Assembly: GCA_938091165.1 (NCBI GenBank)
Contig: CALKNK010000013.1
Location: 62,001-126,000 of the forward strand
Length of the DNA stretch: 64,000 nt
Source of the DNA: an uncultured Ilumatobacter sp.
GTDB lineage: Bacteria; Actinomycetota; Acidimicrobiia; Acidimicrobiales; Ilumatobacteraceae
Direction: 5' to 3'
The notes below the pieces were generated by a model. That model had not been told where the DNA came from, ran no database searches, and saw only the letters and a program-made list of their open reading frames with translations. The translations under genes and the position numbers were made by a program. Of the stretch, positions 31,482 to 39,963 are shown piece after piece; position 1 is the stretch's first letter, and the number at the start of each line of letters is the position of its first letter.

Positions 31482-31487
31482 AGGCTA
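31482..31487 (-). promoter_or_regulatory. -10 hexamer of def
   Basis: TAGCCT on the minus strand, seven bases before the def ATG. It is the same hexamer as at tyrS and hisS. The GGA next to the ATG is too close to act as a Shine-Dalgarno. The divergent methyltransferase gene starts seven bases away on the other side. Confidence 0.45.
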
Positions 31488-31493
31488 CGACGC

Positions 31494-32108
31494 GTGGACC
31501 CGGTTGACGACGCTCATTACTTCGATGACGACCCCACCGTGGCGTCTGCCCCGCTGGCGATCGACGTCGTGCTCCCCGACACCGCTTTCGTGATGGAAAC
31601 CGATCGCGGTGTCTTCAGCCGCGGTCACGTCGACTCGGGCACCAATCTGCTCATCCGCGCCGACTTGCCACTCGCTTCGACGGGACATCTGCTTGACCTC
31701 GGCGCTGGCGCCGGACCAATCGCCCTGGCGATGGCGCTGCGATCGCCGCAAGCCACGGTCTGGGCCGTTGACGTCAATTCTCGGGCACGCGAGCTATGTC
31801 TGCGCAATGCGCGACGCAATGGCATCCCCAACATGCAAGTGGCAGCACCCGGTGACGTTCCTCCGGAGATCCGGTTCGCGACGATCTGGTCGAATCCGCC
31901 GGTCCGTATCGGCAAACCCGCGATGCGCGCACTTCTCCTGGAGTGGCTGACCCGCCTCGCCGAAGGAGGAACCGCGTGCCTCGTCGTCCAAAAACACCTC
32001 GGTGCTGACTCGCTGCAACGTTGGTTGCAGCTCGAAGGCTTCCCCACCAAGCGGACCGCCTCGAAGACCGGCTTCCGTCTCCTCGCGGTCGCCCCGCGCT
32101 CCCTGTGA
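31494..32108 (+). CDS. RsmC/RlmG-like small methyltransferase (MTS domain)
   Basis: A 204-aa class I SAM methyltransferase starting at GTG 31494. SAM motif I is Leu-Leu-Asp-Leu-Gly-Ala-Gly-Ala-Gly-Pro, and the catalytic Asn-Pro-Pro-Val-Arg segment matches the Asn-Pro-Pro type used by N2-guanine rRNA methyltransferases. The N-terminal Gly-Val-Phe-Ser-Arg-Gly-His-Val-Asp-Ser-Gly-Thr is typical of the actinobacterial single-domain version of RsmC. The target is probably rRNA guanine, by family. The start is divergent from def by 19 bases, so the promoters must overlap. Confidence 0.88.
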   Translation: MDPVDDAHYFDDDPTVASAPLAIDVVLPDTAFVMETDRGVFSRGHVDSGTNLLIRADLPLASTGHLLDLGAGAGPIALAMALRSPQATVWAVDVNSRARELCLRNARRNGIPNMQVAAPGDVPPEIRFATIWSNPPVRIGKPAMRALLLEWLTRLAEGGTACLVVQKHLGADSLQRWLQLEGFPTKRTASKTGFRLLAVAPRSL

Positions 32109-32497
32109 CGCTGACGCGTGACTTGCGACCTGCCTCTCCCAACAATTTCAACGGAGTGCCAATTGGGGTGCCAACTCTTGCCCCTGGGGTCCGAACGGAC
32201 GGGGCTACGGGGTTACGAAAGAAGTCCCTGAGAGCTGCACAAACATCTGACACAGCACCTCCCACGGAGCTTTTCGCTGGAGTCCGAGTCGACTGCCGAG
32301 AACAGCGCCCGCAATCTTGGCAAAGCACGTCGACTTTATGGTTAACGAACATGGCCTCCGGAACGAGGCCGTGCCAGCAGCCGCTGAATTTCCGTTCAGT
32401 CGGAATTCTGACAGTTGATCCAGCGGGAACCACGTGCTATCCAAGTGTCATCTCAGACAACAGCAAGGGTAAGGCTTGCCGGCACGACAGGACGACC
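32109..32497. other. 389-base stretch without a supported gene
   Basis: Between the methyltransferase stop and the sulfatase start I see no gene. The sulfatase frame stays open through it, but the predicted peptide is not family-like. A stable hairpin near its start pairs GCCCC/GGGGC and GTCCG/CGGAC (32180-32205) with a four-base bulge and a two-base loop. It has no T-tract and could terminate the methyltransferase transcript. The sequence may be a remnant of the event that brought in the sulfatase. Confidence 0.5.
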
Positions 32498-34858
32498 ATG
32501 ACAAACGACAAACCTCGCACGGTTCTTCCGATCCCTGACATCGCCCAGCCGGGCTTAACCACCTTCGATGCTAAGGACCCGGACACTTCGTACCCACCGA
32601 TCGAAGAGCTGCGCCCGCCCGAGGGCGCTCCCAACGTCCTCGTCATCTTGCTCGACGACGTCGGATTCGGCGGGTCGAATGCGTTCGGTGGCGTGATCGA
32701 CACACCCGTGGCCGACCGGTTGGCGAAGAATGGGCTCTCGTACAACCGGTTCCACACCACCGCTCTGTGCGCCCCGACACGGGCGGCGTTGCTTCACGGG
32801 CGAAACCACCATTCGGTCGGCTTCGGGATGGTGACCGAGTTCGCGACGGCAGCACCGGGTAATAACGCGTTGGTTCCAAACACGAAAGCATCCCTGCCGT
32901 TGACGTTGAAGTACAACGGCTATGCAACGTCGATGTTCGGCAAGTGTCACGAAGTGGCACCGTACCTGGCGTCACCGATGGGCCCCTTCGACGCCTGGCC
33001 GTCCGGTGGTCTGGGGTTCGAATATTTCTACGGATTCATTGCGGGAGAGGCGAACCAGTACGACCCGGCGCTCTACGAGGGCAACTCGCCAATCGATCCC
33101 CCGAAGACGCCCGAGGAGGGGTATCACCTGACCGAAGATCTTGCCGACCAAGCGATCGGTTGGATCCGTCGGCAGAAGGCCCTGACGCCCGACAAACCGT
33201 TCTTCACCTATTTCTCAACCGGAGCCTGTCACGCCCCGCACCACGTCCCCAAAGAGTGGGCGGACAAGTACAAGGGCCGCTTCGATGGCGGCTGGGATGC
33301 GATCCGCAACGAGATCTTCGAACGACAGAAGGCGATGGGAATCATCCCGGCCGAATCCGAGTTGCCACCCAGGCACGAGGAAATCCCAGCATGGGACGAC
33401 ATGCCCGACGAGATGAAGCCCATTCTGGCGAGACAGATGGAGGTCTACGCAGGATTCCTCGAACACACCGACCATCACGTCGGACGTGTTATCGACGCAA
33501 TCGAGGAGATGGGAGCGCTCGACAACACCCTGATCTACTACATCATTGGCGACAACGGAGCGTCTGCTGAAGGGACGATGAACGGTTCCTTCAACGAGAT
33601 GGCCAACTTCAACGGAATGGCCGAACTCGAGACGCCTGAATTCTTGCAGTCCGTGATCGACGACTTTGGGTCTCCAGACTCCTACAACCACTACTCGGTG
33701 GGATGGGCCTGGGCGATGAGCACTCCGTTCCAGTGGACCAAGCAGGTGGCATCCCACTGGGGTGGGACCCGCAACGGCACCGTCGTGCACTGGCCAAAAG
33801 GCTTTCAGGCCAAGGGAGAAGTCCGTTCCCAGTTCACCCACGTCATCGACGTCGCCCCGACGGTCCTCGAGGCAGCAGGAATCTCGGAACCGCAGTTCGT
33901 CAACGGGGTCATGCAGAGCCCCTACGAAGGAACGAGCATGTGCTATTCCTTCGACAGAGGCGACGCTTCTGAACGACACGATTTACAGTACTTCGAGATG
34001 GTCGGCAACCGGGGCGTCTACTACAAGGGCTGGAGCGCAGTCACGAAGCACCGGACCCCCTGGGATCTCGTCGGTCAGCCGGTCCCCTTCGACGAAGATG
34101 TCTGGGAGTTGTACGACGGGTCGAAGGACTTCACCCAGGCCGTGAACGTCGCATCGCAGCATCCGAAGAAGCTCGCCGAGCTACAGCGCTTGTTCCTGAT
34201 TGAAGCGACGAAGTACAACGTGATCCCGCTCGACGACCGAGCGTCGGAACGCCTGATCCCGGAATTGGCGGGTCGACCAACGCTGATTCGTGGCAATCGT
34301 CAAATGCTCTTCGAGGGCATGGGCCGGTTATCGGAGAACTCCGTCGTGAACACCAAGAACAAGAGTTGGACCCTCGAGTCCAGCATCGTGGTCCATGAGC
34401 CCGAGGCAACGGGTGTGATCATGGCCCAGGGCGGCAGGTTCGGCGGCTGGTCGGTCTTTCTGAACAGCGGGCGCCTCTCTTATGTCTACAACACGCTCGG
34501 TATCCACTTCTTCGAAACGGCGGCAGAGAAGCCAATTTCCGTGGGAGAACGCCGAATACTCTTCCGCTTCGACTACGACGGTGGCGGTAAAGGAAAGGGC
34601 GGAGATGTCGTGCTGAGCGTCGACGGCGTCGACATGGCCACGGGAAGGGTCGAGGTGACCCACCCGATGATCTGGTCAGCGGAGGAGACCGCCAACATCG
34701 GTCGCGACGCAGGAACCCCTGTCGGCAACTACACCATTCCGGAAAGCGTGTTGACGGGAGCGGACATCAAGTACGTCGAGTTGGCCGTGGGCGATGACAG
34801 CGCCGACCACGAGATCGATCCGATGGACCGGTTCAGGCTCGCCATGAAGCTCCAGTAG
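32498..34858 (+). CDS. Arylsulfatase (type I, formylglycine-dependent)
   Basis: A 786-aa sulfatase. I start at ATG 32498, with an AGGA just upstream. The calcium ligands Asp53-Asp54 and the Cys91-Ala-Pro-Thr-Arg95 formylglycine motif are intact, so it needs conversion of Cys91 by a formylglycine-generating enzyme not in the window. Phe-Gly-Lys-Cys-His-Glu and the Gly-Asp-Asn-Gly-Ala-Ser segment complete the active site. The last 200 or so residues form a beta-rich, LamG-like domain typical of the long mycobacterial-type sulfatases. No signal peptide is seen, so it should be cytoplasmic. Sulfur scavenging or sulfated-polymer use is likely. Confidence 0.93.
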   Translation: MTNDKPRTVLPIPDIAQPGLTTFDAKDPDTSYPPIEELRPPEGAPNVLVILLDDVGFGGSNAFGGVIDTPVADRLAKNGLSYNRFHTTALCAPTRAALLHGRNHHSVGFGMVTEFATAAPGNNALVPNTKASLPLTLKYNGYATSMFGKCHEVAPYLASPMGPFDAWPSGGLGFEYFYGFIAGEANQYDPALYEGNSPIDPPKTPEEGYHLTEDLADQAIGWIRRQKALTPDKPFFTYFSTGACHAPHHVPKEWADKYKGRFDGGWDAIRNEIFERQKAMGIIPAESELPPRHEEIPAWDDMPDEMKPILARQMEVYAGFLEHTDHHVGRVIDAIEEMGALDNTLIYYIIGDNGASAEGTMNGSFNEMANFNGMAELETPEFLQSVIDDFGSPDSYNHYSVGWAWAMSTPFQWTKQVASHWGGTRNGTVVHWPKGFQAKGEVRSQFTHVIDVAPTVLEAAGISEPQFVNGVMQSPYEGTSMCYSFDRGDASERHDLQYFEMVGNRGVYYKGWSAVTKHRTPWDLVGQPVPFDEDVWELYDGSKDFTQAVNVASQHPKKLAELQRLFLIEATKYNVIPLDDRASERLIPELAGRPTLIRGNRQMLFEGMGRLSENSVVNTKNKSWTLESSIVVHEPEATGVIMAQGGRFGGWSVFLNSGRLSYVYNTLGIHFFETAAEKPISVGERRILFRFDYDGGGKGKGGDVVLSVDGVDMATGRVEVTHPMIWSAEETANIGRDAGTPVGNYTIPESVLTGADIKYVELAVGDDSADHEIDPMDRFRLAMKLQ

Positions 34859-34969
34859 CCCTCTGTAACGAGGCATCGTTCGGACGCCCGGGCTTTCCCG
34901 GCATCTTGCTGCAACGCGGGCCCCGCTGGGCATGTCCCGAGCACGATCATTCTCGTCAACCACGCACTC

Positions 34970-35410
34970 GTGCAGACCTTCTACATGGGGTGCATCGGCC
35001 TGGTTGTTGTCACCGGCGACGACAACGCGATTCTGACAGTCGGCGACGATGGTCTCTCCGCTGCCGCGCACGACGAGCCTGCGGCACCGGCCAGAGCCGG
35101 AGACCCGAACACGCTCCTCATTCCTCCGGCTGGCGCCTACGACCCGGCAAACGCAGACACCGCGTACTCGCCGCAGGCAATGTCCGTTGCAGTCGGCACC
35201 ACGGTGACGTGGATCAACGAAGACTTGGTGTTCCACACGATCACATCCGGGAGCAGCAACGGTACGACCGTGACGCCGAACGGAGAATTCGACTCCGGTG
35301 AGGTTCAGACCGGTGAGACCGACGCGCACACCTTCGACACACCCGGCACATTTGACTACTACTGCAACCCGCACCCCTGGATGATCGGACAGATCGAAGT
35401 GACAGGGTGA
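34970..35410 (+). CDS. Cupredoxin (plastocyanin-like) without a recognisable signal peptide
   Basis: The C-terminal 90 residues of this 146-aa frame are a clear type 1 copper domain. The first ligand His is in Val-Phe-His-Thr-Ile-Thr-Ser-Gly, and Cys, His and Met lie in Tyr-Tyr-Cys-Asn-Pro-His-Pro-Trp-Met. Such proteins carry electrons outside the cytoplasm and need export. The start is unclear: GTG 34970 or ATG 34985 leave no lysine/arginine plus hydrophobic signal sequence, and the upstream frame back to the sulfatase stop has none either. It may be N-terminally truncated. It converges on priA. Confidence 0.7.
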   Translation: MQTFYMGCIGLVVVTGDDNAILTVGDDGLSAAAHDEPAAPARAGDPNTLLIPPAGAYDPANADTAYSPQAMSVAVGTTVTWINEDLVFHTITSGSSNGTTVTPNGEFDSGEVQTGETDAHTFDTPGTFDYYCNPHPWMIGQIEVTG

Positions 35411-37141
35411 TCAGAGGCGGGGCGGGTCGACCTCCACGCGCAGACGGCTGCCCTTGGGGCGTTCGGCGACATTGAGTTCGGTGCCGAGGGTGGTCCAGTC
35501 GTCGGCTCGAAGCACGAAGCCTGTTGCCTCGTCTCCACCGACCTGTACCCCCTGGCCGAGTTGGCCGACGAGCTCAGCAGCCCCGGTCCCGACAACTCGG
35601 GCGAGCGCGCCGAACGGAGGCAGACCAAGCATGACCCGTCGTTCGCGCTCGCTGCGAACGACGATGTCGGGATTGCCTTCGGCCGCGGCCCTAATCACCT
35701 CGTGGTCGGGAGAAAAGGTCTGGACCAATACCTCGGGGGCCAGGCGACCCGCCCGAATCAACAACGACATTGCCTGTTCTGCAGCACGGAACCGAGGGGC
35801 GAGCATCTCGGAGTCGAATTCGAGGAAGGCCACAACATCAGCGTTGGCCACGCGGTACAACACCGCCTCAGTCCCAACGTAGACACCGGCTGAGGCCACC
35901 GCCTCCGTGTCGGTACCGCTGACTTCAACGACCGGTCGAGCCGCAGCCCCCTCGAGTTCCTCGCGCAAGCGGCTGATTCCAGGCCGGAGGTTCGCAAAGT
36001 TGGTGGCGCCGCATTCTTGGCACACCGCCGGCCGCGTCGCTCCGCAACGAGCGCAGTCCAACCGGAGGTCAATCGATTGACCGACGGCTGCATCGCATCG
36101 CTCGCAGCGGATCAATGACTGACATCCTCGACAGGCCATGAGCCTGGCTCGACCCGTGATATTGCTCACGCAGACGACGGTGAGGTTGGGGTTGCGGATT
36201 CGATCGATCAATGACGAAGTTACCAATGACTTCTTCCACGGCTCCTCGTTGGTTCGGTCCACGACGGTGAGCGTTGGCCACGCCGAACGTTCGCGTTCGA
36301 ACGGCGGATGCACGACGCCGCCGTCACCGGCGGCCATCTCGATCGCCGTCAGTGTGGGAGCCGGTGAGACTACGAGATGCGGAACACCCAGCCGGCGGCA
36401 TCGCTCGACAATGACGTCTCGTGCGTGCCAAGTGGGCGAACGTTCCTCTTGGAGTGCCTCGTCATGTTCGTCCAAGACGACTGCGGTAGCCATGTTTGGG
36501 CAGGGCGCCCAAGCCGCTGATCGTGGCCCGATCACCAGATCGACACCACTCGTTGCAGATGCCCAGTCGTCTGGCATCAGTGCGACGGACACCCCCTCGT
36601 CACGGAGTCGCGATGCGAACGAACGGGCATCGGCAATTGTCGGCGCGACTGCCAGGGTGGGTCCACATTCGATTGCTGAGCGCAGTGCTGGCAACACATC
36701 ACTTCGCGGCGGCAGCCGCAGCACCCCACCCCCCGACTGAAGTATCTGAGCAGCGGCAGGCGATGTCGCCTTCAGCGCCGCCATTGACCGACGTTGGGCA
36801 GGTAACAAAGTGATCGCCCGTTGCGGTGACGCCGCGACGATGAAGGGCCGCGGACGCCGAGCTGCCCATCGCACGGCAGCCCATTCAGCGAGGTCGAGAA
36901 GCTCCGAGTCAGGGCCGTGGCCAGTGACCTTCGCGATTGGCTTCAATACCTCGGCGAAAACGGCGGCCTCGCCATCAGCGAGCAGCTTTGTAACCCAACC
37001 ACCGATGCGACGCCCATGGAGTTCGACGCGCACCATGGTGCCAACTTGGACCATTGGCACCAATTCCTCGGGAATGAGGTAGTCGAAGCTCTTGTCGAGC
37101 CCGGTGACGTTCGGGAGAACCCGAGCGACCCGCACAATCAT
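35411..37141 (-). CDS. priA: Primosomal protein N' (PriA), actinobacterial form lacking Walker A
   Basis: PriA reloads the replisome at collapsed forks. I start it at ATG 37141 (575 aa), 10 bases after metK; a start at 37180 would overlap metK. The N-terminal 3'-DNA-binding domain is present. The zinc region has eight Cys in four Cys-x2-Cys pairs (Cys-Arg-Gly-Cys, Cys-Glu-Arg-Cys, Cys-Ala-Arg-Cys, Cys-Gln-Glu-Cys). The helicase domain has no Gly-Lys-Thr Walker A, and the DEAH-like box reads Asp-Glu-His-Asp. Actinobacterial PriA proteins are known to lack intact helicase motifs, so it probably works as a loading factor, not a motor. Confidence 0.88.
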   Translation of the reverse strand: MIVRVARVLPNVTGLDKSFDYLIPEELVPMVQVGTMVRVELHGRRIGGWVTKLLADGEAAVFAEVLKPIAKVTGHGPDSELLDLAEWAAVRWAARRPRPFIVAASPQRAITLLPAQRRSMAALKATSPAAAQILQSGGGVLRLPPRSDVLPALRSAIECGPTLAVAPTIADARSFASRLRDEGVSVALMPDDWASATSGVDLVIGPRSAAWAPCPNMATAVVLDEHDEALQEERSPTWHARDVIVERCRRLGVPHLVVSPAPTLTAIEMAAGDGGVVHPPFERERSAWPTLTVVDRTNEEPWKKSLVTSSLIDRIRNPNLTVVCVSNITGRARLMACRGCQSLIRCERCDAAVGQSIDLRLDCARCGATRPAVCQECGATNFANLRPGISRLREELEGAAARPVVEVSGTDTEAVASAGVYVGTEAVLYRVANADVVAFLEFDSEMLAPRFRAAEQAMSLLIRAGRLAPEVLVQTFSPDHEVIRAAAEGNPDIVVRSERERRVMLGLPPFGALARVVGTGAAELVGQLGQGVQVGGDEATGFVLRADDWTTLGTELNVAERPKGSRLRVEVDPPRL

Positions 37142-37151
37142 GGGGTGCCGA

Positions 37152-38342
37152 TCAGGCCCCGACAGCAGCCTTGAATTCACTGAGACGGCTAAGTTCTTCC
37201 CACGGAAACTGGTCGCGGCCGAAATGGCCGTACGCCGCAGACTCTCTATAGATCGGGCGCTTCAGATCGAGGTCGCGCACGATGGCTCCGGGGCGGAGAT
37301 CAAATGTGGCTCGCACGGCTGCTTCGATCTTCGCCGGATCTTCTTTGGCGGTTCCGAAGGTCTCGACGAGAATGCTCATCGGTTGGGCCATGCCGATGGC
37401 GTAGGCGAGCTGCACTTCGCAACGGTCAGCAGCACCGGAGGCCACGACGTGCTTGGCAACCCAGCGGCCGGCGTAGGCAGCTGATCGATCGACCTTGGAT
37501 GGGTCCTTGCCAGAGAATGCGCCGCCCCCGTGGCGACCCATGCCTCCGTAGGTGTCGACGATGATCTTGCGGCCGGTGAGGCCACAGTCGCCCTGCGGGC
37601 CGCCGATGACGAAGTTGCCGGTCGGGTTGATGTACACGTCGTACTCGTCATCGGCGAACTGCTCGGGAATCACTGGCCGAATGACCTGGTCAATCAAGTT
37701 TGGGCGGATCACCGTGTCGCGATCGATGCCTTCTTGATGCTGAGTCGAGATGAGCACAGCCTTGAGCGCAACTGGGACGCCCAGCTCGTTGTACTCGAAG
37801 GTGACCTGGGTCTTGCCGTCGGGGCGGAGATACGGAATCTGGCCGCTCTTGCGGACTTCAGCGAGGCGCTCGGCGAGACGATGGGCGGTGTTGATCGGGA
37901 GCGGCATGAGGACGTCGGTCTCGTTGCAGGCATATCCGAACATCATGCCCTGGTCACCCGCCCCCTGGAGGCTGAGGTGGTCTTCACCGGCAGAACCGCC
38001 ACGCACCTCTTCGGAGGTGTCAACGCCCTGAGCGATGTCCGAGCTTTGCTCGTCGAGGGTGACCATGACGCCACAGGTATGCCCGTCGAAGCCTTTGTGG
38101 GCGTCGTCATAACCGATGGCGTTGATGGTCTCTCGGGCGATGCGTTGGATATCCACGTATGCGTTAGTGGTGATCTCGCCTGCGACGATGCACAGTCCGG
38201 TCGTCACCATGGTCTCGCACGCGACCCGAGCGTCGGCATCCTCGGTGAGGATTGCGTCGAGGACAGAATCAGAGATCTGATCTGCCATCTTGTCGGGGTG
38301 ACCCTCGGTCACGCTCTCGGAAGTGAAGGAGTAGTTGGCCAT
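37152..38342 (-). CDS. metK: S-adenosylmethionine synthetase
   Basis: Makes SAM from methionine and ATP. The 396-aa protein has the family landmarks: Ser-Glu-Ser-Val-Thr-Glu-Gly-His-Pro-Asp-Lys-Met near the N-terminus, Gly-Ala-Gly-Asp-Gln-Gly-Met-Met-Phe-Gly-Tyr around residues 128-138, and Gly-Gly-Gly-Ala-Phe-Ser-Gly-Lys-Asp near 275. The 45 bases between coaBC and metK are too few for a SAM riboswitch. It is in the coaBC-metK-priA order common in actinobacteria. Confidence 0.98.
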   Translation of the reverse strand: MANYSFTSESVTEGHPDKMADQISDSVLDAILTEDADARVACETMVTTGLCIVAGEITTNAYVDIQRIARETINAIGYDDAHKGFDGHTCGVMVTLDEQSSDIAQGVDTSEEVRGGSAGEDHLSLQGAGDQGMMFGYACNETDVLMPLPINTAHRLAERLAEVRKSGQIPYLRPDGKTQVTFEYNELGVPVALKAVLISTQHQEGIDRDTVIRPNLIDQVIRPVIPEQFADDEYDVYINPTGNFVIGGPQGDCGLTGRKIIVDTYGGMGRHGGGAFSGKDPSKVDRSAAYAGRWVAKHVVASGAADRCEVQLAYAIGMAQPMSILVETFGTAKEDPAKIEAAVRATFDLRPGAIVRDLDLKRPIYRESAAYGHFGRDQFPWEELSRLSEFKAAVGA

Positions 38343-38387
38343 GGTAGTCCGCTGTGTCCTGTCAGTAGTCGGAAAGATAGGTGATGA

Positions 38388-39596
38388 TCAACGGTCGTTT
38401 CGTATGTCGACGACAGCGTCGATGACCGCCCGAGCGACATCTCGCTTGGTAGCGAGGTCGATCTCGACAGGCTCCGCGCCGGGCCGCAGCAGCGTAACCG
38501 CGTTTGTGTCGTGAGCAAAGCCGACACCAGGAGCGCTGACATCGTTGGCCACAATCAGATCAAGCCGCTTGCGTTCGAGCTTTCCTTGGGCATTATCGAC
38601 GAGGTTCGCAGTTTCTGCGGCAAACCCAACGAGGACGTGATCGTCACGCTTGTTGGCGCCGAGCCCGGCGAGGATGTCTGGTGTTGATTGGAGCACAATT
38701 TCAGGGACGCCGTCGCGCTTCTTGATCTTGCCGGATGCAGCATGCGCTGGCCGGAAGTCTGCGACCGCGGCCGCCATGACGATCACGTTGTGATCGATGG
38801 CAGCGTGTTCCATCGCTTCCTGCATCTCGACGGCAGTCTCGACGGCGATGACCTGCACACCCGCGGGAGTCGGCAGCCCAACAGTTGACACGAGCGTGAC
38901 CTGAGCACCGCGCGCTGCGGCTTCGGCCGCAACGGCATAGCCCTGCTTGCCGGAACTCCGGTTGGCGATCACGCGGACCGCATCAATCGGCTCACGTGTG
39001 CCGCCGGCCGAAACGACCACCCTGACTCCGGAGAGATCGGCAGGGCCAAGTATCCGTTCGGCTGTACCGAGGATTGTTGCGGGATCGGCCAGCCGACCTG
39101 CACCCATGTCGCCACCGGCCAGCCGGCCTGACTCGGGTTCGACGATATGCACACCACGTTTCCGAAGTGTCGCAATGTTGTCGACAACACTCGGGTGCTC
39201 CCACATTTCGGTATGCATCGCCGGGCAGACGATGACCGGCGCCCGCGTCGCAATCAGCGTGTTCTGCAGCAGGTCGTGGCTGTACCCCATGCGGTAGGCC
39301 GCAATCGACTTCGCCGTGGCCGGTGCAACGATGATCAGATCGGCACCCTGTCCCACTTTGGTGTGCGGGATAGCCGTCGTGGGGTTATTCCAGAGTTTTG
39401 TCTGGACCGGCTCAGATGCAAGCGCGCTCAGAGTTGTCGCGCCAACGAAATGCTGCGCCGCATCGGTCATGATCGGCACAACATGCGCACCGGCGTCGAC
39501 GAGTCGGCGCAGGATTTCGATGGCCTTATAGGCAGCGATACCGCCGGTAACGCCCAGCACGACGCGCTTGCCAGCGAGAGGCGAAGCGCTCATCAA
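38388..39596 (-). CDS. coaBC: Bifunctional phosphopantothenoylcysteine decarboxylase/synthase
   Basis: Two steps of coenzyme A synthesis. The N-terminal flavoprotein CoaC domain (to about residue 190) shows Gly-Gly-Ile-Ala-Ala-Tyr-Lys and Pro-Ala-Met-His-Thr-Glu-Met-Trp. The C-terminal CTP-dependent CoaB domain begins with Val-Ser-Ala-Gly-Gly-Thr-Arg-Glu-Pro-Ile-Asp and contains Ala-Ala-Val-Ala-Asp-Phe-Arg-Pro and Ala-Asn-Asp-Val. The 402-aa length is normal. It lies 16 bases after rpoZ. Confidence 0.97.
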   Translation of the reverse strand: MMSASPLAGKRVVLGVTGGIAAYKAIEILRRLVDAGAHVVPIMTDAAQHFVGATTLSALASEPVQTKLWNNPTTAIPHTKVGQGADLIIVAPATAKSIAAYRMGYSHDLLQNTLIATRAPVIVCPAMHTEMWEHPSVVDNIATLRKRGVHIVEPESGRLAGGDMGAGRLADPATILGTAERILGPADLSGVRVVVSAGGTREPIDAVRVIANRSSGKQGYAVAAEAAARGAQVTLVSTVGLPTPAGVQVIAVETAVEMQEAMEHAAIDHNVIVMAAAVADFRPAHAASGKIKKRDGVPEIVLQSTPDILAGLGANKRDDHVLVGFAAETANLVDNAQGKLERKRLDLIVANDVSAPGVGFAHDTNAVTLLRPGAEPVEIDLATKRDVARAVIDAVVDIRNDR

Positions 39597-39612
39597 TGCG
39601 AGTGCTCAGTGA

Positions 39613-39936
39613 TCAGCTGCCAGCAGCGTCTGCAGCGGCCTGCGCTTCGGCTTCGGGATCTTCTTCGATCTCGATGTCTTCAATTGGTTCGGGCGCCTCG
39701 GTCCAAATGATCTTGTCTGCAGCAATCTCTTCGAATGCCATGGACAGTGGCTTGTGCGCCGTAGAGGAGACCTGGGGCGGAATCATGTGGCCGAGACCCT
39801 CGCCAAGCTGGTTGAAGTATGAGTTGATGTTGCGGGCTCGCCGTGCAGCCAACGTGACCAGAGTGAACTTTGAGTCCACTTTGTCGAGGAGTCCCTCAAT
39901 AGGAGGATCAATCATCGTGTCGTGATCAAGCGCCAT
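39613..39936 (-). CDS. rpoZ: DNA-directed RNA polymerase omega subunit
   Basis: A 107-aa omega subunit, an assembly and stability factor for RNA polymerase that also contributes to the ppGpp site in some bacteria. The Thr-Leu-Val-Thr-Leu-Ala-Ala-Arg-Arg-Ala-Arg-Asn-Ile-Asn segment and the Lys-Pro-Leu-Ser-Met-Ala-Phe-Glu-Glu-Ile-Ala segment are family-typical. An acidic and Ala-rich C-terminal extension of about 25 residues follows. It lies between gmk and coaBC, as in other bacteria. Confidence 0.95.
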   Translation of the reverse strand: MALDHDTMIDPPIEGLLDKVDSKFTLVTLAARRARNINSYFNQLGEGLGHMIPPQVSSTAHKPLSMAFEEIAADKIIWTEAPEPIEDIEIEEDPEAEAQAAADAAGS

Positions 39937-39963
39937 AAGGTCTCTAACACTATCGGGTTTAGG

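Noticed and set aside
31774..32433. Minus-strand frame running from the non-coding stretch into the methyltransferase, considered as an integrase remnant
   Set aside because: No tyrosine-recombinase Arg-His-Arg-Tyr pattern or other motif could be found.
32021..32497. N-terminal extension of the sulfatase frame
   Set aside because: The upstream part overlaps the methyltransferase gene and looks unlike a sulfatase or a signal peptide; the ATG at 32498 has an AGGA upstream.
34676..35374. Minus-strand open frame opposite the cupredoxin
   Set aside because: The translation is Val/Arg/Gly-rich with no recognisable motif, while the plus strand has intact copper ligands.
38343..38387. SAM riboswitch before metK
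   Set aside because: Only 45 bases separate coaBC and metK, too few for any known SAM riboswitch.
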